DNA of 64,000 bases from Acanthopleura granulata (lineage: Eukaryota > Mollusca > Polyplacophora > Chitonida > Chitonidae): contig JABBOT010000022.1 in assembly GCA_016165875.1 (NCBI GenBank), positions 4,676,844-4,740,843 of the forward strand, read 5' to 3'. The position numbers were made by a program, and so were the translations under genes. Positions 59,411 through 64,000 of the stretch are shown here, one piece after another (the stretch's first letter is position 1; each line of letters opens with the position of its first letter). Below the pieces are notes generated by a model, which ran no database searches, had not been told where the DNA came from, and saw only the letters and a list, made by a program, of their open reading frames with translations.

Positions 59411-59590
59411 CTATAGTTACAGTGTGCAAATGTCTGAGGCTTCATGTCGCTGTAGTTACAGTGTGCAAATGTCTGAGGCTTCATGTCGCTGTAGTTACAG
59501 TGTGCAAATGTCCAAGGCTTCATGTCGCTGTAGTTACAGTGTGCAAATGTCCGAGGCTTCATGTCGCTGTACACTACACTGTGCAAATTT
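59411..59590. repeat. 39 bp minisatellite
   Basis: About 4.5 copies of a 39 bp unit (AGTTACAGTGTGCAAATGTC, then TGAGGCTTCATGTCGCTGT). The period is divisible by 3, giving false open frames on both strands. Confidence 0.92.
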
Positions 59591-59625
59591 CAGAATATTC
59601 TTGGTGTCGCCTGTTTTACTCAGTT

Positions 59626-59736
59626 TATTCGATTGGTGTTTTAGGCCATACTGAAAAATATTTCATGTATATGATGGCAACTAAGCGTGATGGTGGTAGG
59701 AAGCCGAGCAGAACCAAGGAGAAACGCTTTTGACTT
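59626..59736 (-). repeat. SINE 3' half
   Basis: TTTATTCGATTGGTGTTTTA, GGCCATACTGAAAAATATTT and GGAAGCCGAGCAGAACCAAG match the common SINE in minus orientation. Diverged, and it ends before the head. Confidence 0.75.
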
Positions 59737-60319
59737 CTGATATACATGTAGGATCCTTACTTCAGTGAGTTTATTTTGATTATTTACTTCACTGTTGTTT
59801 AACATTGTGACTGTTGAGGAAACTGGAGTACCTAGGATATACTGCTGACCTGTGGCGAGTTACTGTTGACAGTTTCCACGTGTCATGTGTCTCAGGATTT
59901 TCAGATCTTGATGAAAATCCAGCTTAATTTTGCCACCCTCAATTAAAAGACCCTAGGAGCACTACGACTTGACTTATACAAACAGTTCACAGACTTACGT
60001 TAGGAATTTATATTTTAATACTTACTGGACAAAACTTTCAAAATAGCAAACTTCAGTTCCCCAGTCACAGTATAGGCCTGCTGAAAACCAACACTAAGAT
60101 AATCTGCAAACTGCCACAATGAAGATACATGTATGACTGAAATACTGCACTCCCAAAGAGGCATTAAACCTTCATTCATGGCAAAGCCACGGTGATGCAA
60201 ACAAACCATTTTAACACATGCACATATTAATAAAATCCTTTTTATTATATCATACATTATGTACATCTAAAATGCATTACTTTGCAGTACAACATCCACA
60301 TCATACCTGCAGTATACAC

Positions 60320-60617
60320 TGTGTACAGTGGTTGCGACTGGAATCCTGTCCTCCAGCTGACAATTTCAAACCACCACATGTTTACCTTTGGTGTGCTGTG
60401 GTTGTGATTTAGACTGGAATCCTGTCCTCCAGCTGACAATTTCAAACCACCACATGTTTACCTTTGGTGTGCTGTGGTTGTGATTTAGACTGGAATCCTG
60501 TCCTCCAGCTGACAATTTCAAACCACCACATGTTAACCTTTGGTGTGCTGTGGTTGTGATTTAGACTGGAATCCTGTCCCCCAGCTGACAATTTCAAACC
60601 ACTACATGTTTACCTTC
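60320..60617. repeat. 76 bp tandem repeat
   Basis: About 3.8 copies of a 76 bp unit (GACTGGAATCCTGTCCTCCA, GCTGACAATTTCAAACCACC, ACATGTTTACCTTTGGTGTG). Very few differences between copies. Confidence 0.92.
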
Positions 60618-61375
60618 GTTAATTTTCTGATATAACAATACAGGACTGACTTTCACAAACTTTTGTGAATCCATTTTTCAGGTAAATCAATTTGCCTCCT
60701 GGCACCCAACCCTAGACATCATTTACAAAAGAAGTTATTTGAGATATTTGATTTCGTGAAACAAACCCCTCGATTGGAAAGAAAAAAAAATGACATGCTC
60801 TCAGTTTTCAGAACTGACAACAGTCAAAAAAAAAAAAAAAAAATTCCTGTATAGCATGTTACTTCCTTCGCCAGACTTATAGTTCGCTCTTGTTGGAACA
60901 CCACACCCAAGGCACCAGAAATGTTGTCCCTCTCACTCACCTAATACTGCGGAAACATCAACTTTCCAGGAAGTCAAGCTTCACAAGTGAAGCTGACACA
61001 AGATTTGTTATTAACTGCCATACCAATCTGGTCAGTACTGCCTGGCGTGTCAGGGTATGGTTAGAACAGCTGAGCCACATACAGGTGGCTAAAGGAAGAC
61101 AAGAAATCTAAACAGCATAAGCTAGTAAATGAACATCACACCACAGATGTAAGCATAGCCTACCATTCCACACGTCAGCTGAACCAACATGTCCTATCAA
61201 ATCAGGTGACAATGTGGCGAAAGGTCTGTCGTTCATTTTTTCCTGGATATCACAAGGAGGCTTCCAGTTCACCACAGCAGTTAACATCTTGCTTATGGGA
61301 ACTCCCTGCCATGAAACGGAAGGCTGTTGACGTTTTCAGAAACTTTTGGTGTCTTTTAAGAAAACACAGTAATTA

Positions 61376-61835
61376 GGTGAAGGGTTTTGCTGGGGAAATC
61401 CCATCCAGTACCACACAATGTGAACCTGTGAGCATGTGTATGGAATCCTGCTGCTGGTCATGGGCAAGAGCCAACTCGTGACTACAATCAGGTGAAGGGT
61501 TTTGCTGGGGAAATCCCATCCAGTACCACACAATGTAACACGGTGAGCATGTGTATGGAATCCTGCTGCTGGTCATGGGCAAGAGCCAACTCGTGACTAC
61601 AATCGGGTGAAGGGTTTTGCTGGGGAAATCCCATCCAGTACCACACAATGTGAACCTGTGAGCATGTGTATGGAATCCTGCTGCTGGTCATGGGCAAGAG
61701 CCAACTCGTGACCACAATGAGGTGAAGGGTTTTGCTGGGGAAATCCCATCCAGTACCACACAATGTAACACGGTGACCATGTGTATTGAATCCTGCTGCT
61801 GGTCATGGGCAAGAGCCAACTCATGACCACAAAGC
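61376..61835. repeat. 115 bp tandem repeat
   Basis: Four copies starting at 61376, 61491, 61606 and 61721 (GGTGAAGGGTTTTGCTGGGG at the head of each). Copies alternate between AATGTGAACCTGTGAGC and AATGTAACACGGTGAGC variants (1 and 3 versus 2 and 4), so a 230 bp dimer probably duplicated. Confidence 0.93.
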
Positions 61836-62377
61836 AGGTGCTCTGAAAGGCTGATTCTGAGAAGCCAGGTGCCAGGCATTTTTCCACACTGTCAGTCTCA
61901 CTGTGTTCAATAAGTTGGTTATATATGACACCTGTCCGTCATCTGAGAAGGTTGGGGAGGAGATACCAGAGTCTGAGCATCACTGCTACACTGAGTATAA
62001 ATACTGACAGCCAGAAGATGTAACCAGATCTTGAGGAGGGTGTATCCTGAAAACACACCTACAAGCAAATTGAGAGTAATACCATATACTTATGCATGGG
62101 GCAAGCTGGTTTTCCAACTCCATTTGAAGGCCAATAAAATCAGCATGCCAACAAAATTTTATTCAAATCAGTGGACATGGGGAGGAATTATTAAAAAATT
62201 TCTTGAAAATGGTTTAAATAAAACCAAAATATTGAATCATCTATCGCCTTGTGTAATTTATCAGAGGTGCCAAAGTACTTTACTCACTTTGATAGGGGGT
62301 TTATATTGAAGGAATTGAGGCAGTGCTTTGAGGTTACAAACCACCTCACTAGGATATGGTCCCGCTACCGCACTCAC

Positions 62378-62560
62378 CTGGGCACACTGTGAGGGCGTGG
62401 TCACCCCAGACACTTGCCCCTGGGAGAGAGGAGGAGGTACCTGGGGTCTGACAGCTCTCTCCTCACTCAGCACCTCTCCCATCAGGAAGTGTTCTCCAGT
62501 CTTCACAATTCTCACATCGACCATCTTCCCCAGCAATGTGTCCTTCATTGGCACCAACAC
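62378..62560 (-). CDS. CDKAL1: CDKAL1 exon (end of TRAM domain), tRNA methylthiotransferase
   Basis: A 183 nt exon (61 codons, phase 0 at both ends) between an acceptor (TGTATGTTAG|GTG) and a strong donor (CCCAG|GTGAGT). It encodes VLVPMKDTLLGKMVDVRIVK, then TGEHFLMGEVLSEERAV and LSQGQVSGVT. This matches the human CDKAL1 stretch VLVP..xFMGKMVEVxIxESGKHFMKG...PLAKGEVSGLT. CDKAL1 is a radical-SAM enzyme that converts t6A to ms2t6A at position 37 of tRNA-Lys(UUU); the TRAM domain helps bind tRNA, and the animal protein is tail-anchored in the ER membrane. Upstream exons must lie beyond the right edge. The terminal membrane-anchor exon should lie to the left but was not identified. The paralogue CDK5RAP1 is less likely given the GKMVxVxI..G.HF pattern. 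Confidence 0.86.
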
Positions 62561-62714
62561 CTAACATACAGAAACCATCCAACAATCTTTCATGTCCCGT
62601 AAATTAGGAAGGTCTAATCACTAAAACTGTAAATTTATTTTGATTGTTGTTTGAATAGGTAAGAATTTTCACTCATGCCCTGGCCCTCTTTTTTTATGGA
62701 TGGGAAAAATCTGC

Positions 62715-63735
62715 ATGCCTCATGTGAAGCACCACCTGTGATGTACAGAATTGCACACCTTAAAGCACCACCTGTAATGTAAACCACTGCACACCTTTAA
62801 GCACCACTTGTGATGTACATAACTGTACACCTCAAGGCAAAATCTGTGATGTACAGCACTGCAAATCTTAAAGCATCACATGATGTTCAGCATTGTACAC
62901 CTTAAAGCACCCCCTGTGATGTACAGCGCTGCACACCATAAAACACCACCTTTGATGTACAGAACTGCACACCTTAAAGCACCACCTGTAATGTAAACCA
63001 CTGCACACCTTTAAGCACCACTTGTGATGTACATAACTGTACACCTCAAGGCAAAATCTGTGATGTACAGCACTGCAAATCTTAAAGCATCACATGATGT
63101 TCAGCATTGTACACCTTAAAGCACCCCCTGTGATGTACAGCGCTGCACACCATAAAACACCACCTTTGATGTACAGAACTGCACACCTTAAAGCACAACC
63201 TGTAATGTAAACCACTGCACACCTTAAAGCACCACCTGTGATGTATCACACTGCACACCTTAAAGCACCACCTGTGATGTACCACACTGCACACCTTAAA
63301 GCACCACCTGTGACGTACAGCACTGCCAATCTCAAAGCACCACCTGTGATGTACAGAACTGCACACCTTAAAGCACCACCTGTGATGTATCGCACTGCAC
63401 ACCTTAAAGCACCACCTGTGATGTACCACACTGCACACCTTAAAGCACCACCTGTGACGTACAGCACTGCCAATCTTAAAGCACCACCGGTGATGTACAG
63501 CACTGCCAATCTTAAAGCACCACCAGTGACGTACAGCACTGCCAATCTTAAAGCACCACCTGTGATGTACCACACTGCACACCTTAAAGCACCACCTGTG
63601 ATGTACCACACTGCACACCTTAAAGCACCACCGGTGATGTACAGCACTGCCAATCTTAAAGCACCACCTGTGACGTACAGCACTGCCAATCTTAAAGCAC
63701 CACCTGTGATGTACAGCACTGTACACCTTGCAAGC
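62715..63735. repeat. 36 bp minisatellite with higher-order duplication
   Basis: About 28 copies of a 36 bp unit (AAAGCACCACCTGTGATGTA, CAGCACTGCACACCTT). The six-unit block starting near 62765 is repeated near 62979 (214 bp period). The 36 bp period leaves several frames open on both strands, giving false proteins of 170-270 residues (for example the 12-mer KAPPVMYHTAHL). The array lies upstream of the CDKAL1 TRAM exon, so it is probably intronic. Confidence 0.95.
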
Positions 63736-63845
63736 AGAAGGCAAGTGGTCTTCAACAAATGTTAGACTGCACAAAGTGACACGCGAGCATCGCTGATCAC
63801 TTACTGTCACAATCAGTCGGAGCAGAGCAATACAAATTCCCTCTC

Positions 63846-63927
63846 CAAGGCTGGGTTTGAACCTGCGCCTCCTGCCCCAATGAATGAAAAACATGCAGTT
63901 TTAACCACTAGAACACAGCCAGCGCCC
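63846..63927 (-). repeat. tRNA-like SINE head
   Basis: On the minus strand, GGCTGTGTTCTAGTGGTTAA (A-box-like) is followed by GGCGCAGGTTCAAACCCAGC (B-box). The length and missing acceptor-stem pairing argue for a SINE head rather than a functional tRNA gene. Confidence 0.5.
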
Positions 63928-64000
63928 TTCGTTTATTTGACTTCATGTTTTAATGTCATATTAAACATTGATTACCTCTACCAAGGGAGTTATGTTTTTG

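Noticed and set aside
60026..60138. Possible last CDKAL1 exon on the minus strand with good acceptor and a GTAAGT donor
   Set aside because: In the phase required by the TRAM exon it gives a short hydrophobic tail and a stop, but the sequence does not resemble the known CDKAL1 membrane anchor. Not supported enough to annotate.
63082..63894. 270-codon minus-strand repeat frame (and 170-175 codon frames overlapping it)
   Set aside because: It is the translation of a 36 bp minisatellite that is open in several frames on both strands. No splice sites, start context or non-repeat domain.
1..64000. CRISPR array, operon or bacterial-type system
   Set aside because: Split genes, SINEs and gene density show animal nuclear DNA. 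The tandem arrays have no spacer structure.

Overview
This 64 kb window is nuclear DNA from an animal and most likely from a mollusc. The genes are split by many short GT/AG introns. The sequence is AT-rich and full of minisatellites. It carries many copies of a tRNA-derived SINE whose 3' tail (a TGATTGGTGTTTTACGCC-type block, then ATTT repeats) is familiar from molluscan genomes, plus one V-SINE-like element of the kind described in bivalves and other molluscs. The species cannot be named from sequence alone.

Layout. From 1 to 21 kb the window is mostly intergenic. It holds the first coding exon of an unidentified minus-strand gene (1296-1188), a TATA-containing stretch near 3.8 kb, a fold-back element (11.7-12.0 kb), a 123 bp hairpin (15.9 kb), SINEs and an inverted pentanucleotide satellite (18.6 kb). 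At 21264-23177 (+) there is an intact single-exon CDS for an ankyrin-repeat SOCS-box protein. Between 25.1 and 44.5 kb (-) lie two complete eight-exon thiopurine S-methyltransferase (TPMT)-like genes in head-to-tail tandem. They were rebuilt by joining exons at splice sites: copy A is 232 aa (31876 to 25106) and copy B is 228 aa (44542 to 37064), with the same intron phase at every junction. Their introns hold three minisatellites, a Penelope-like GIY-YIG fragment, a MITE and SINEs. From 46.1 to 48.8 kb (-) there is a deleted Ty3/gypsy-type LTR element. From 49.7 to 57.0 kb (+) there is a large C2H2 zinc-finger gene with a spliced 5' leader and a 1210-aa coding exon. At 62560-62378 (-) there is one exon of CDKAL1, encoding the end of its TRAM domain. 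Several tandem arrays occupy 59.4-63.7 kb.

How the genes relate. They are not a functional operon-like set. The ASB protein would be a substrate receptor for a CUL5 ubiquitin ligase. The TPMT pair are cytosolic SAM-dependent methyltransferases. The zinc-finger protein is probably nuclear and carries a run of SUMO-acceptor consensus motifs. CDKAL1 modifies tRNA. The most unusual features are a minisatellite whose repeat unit contains the exon 1 splice donor of TPMT copy A, the repeated SUMO-consensus array of the zinc-finger protein, and the proximity of TPMT and CDKAL1, which also lie in the same human chromosome band.
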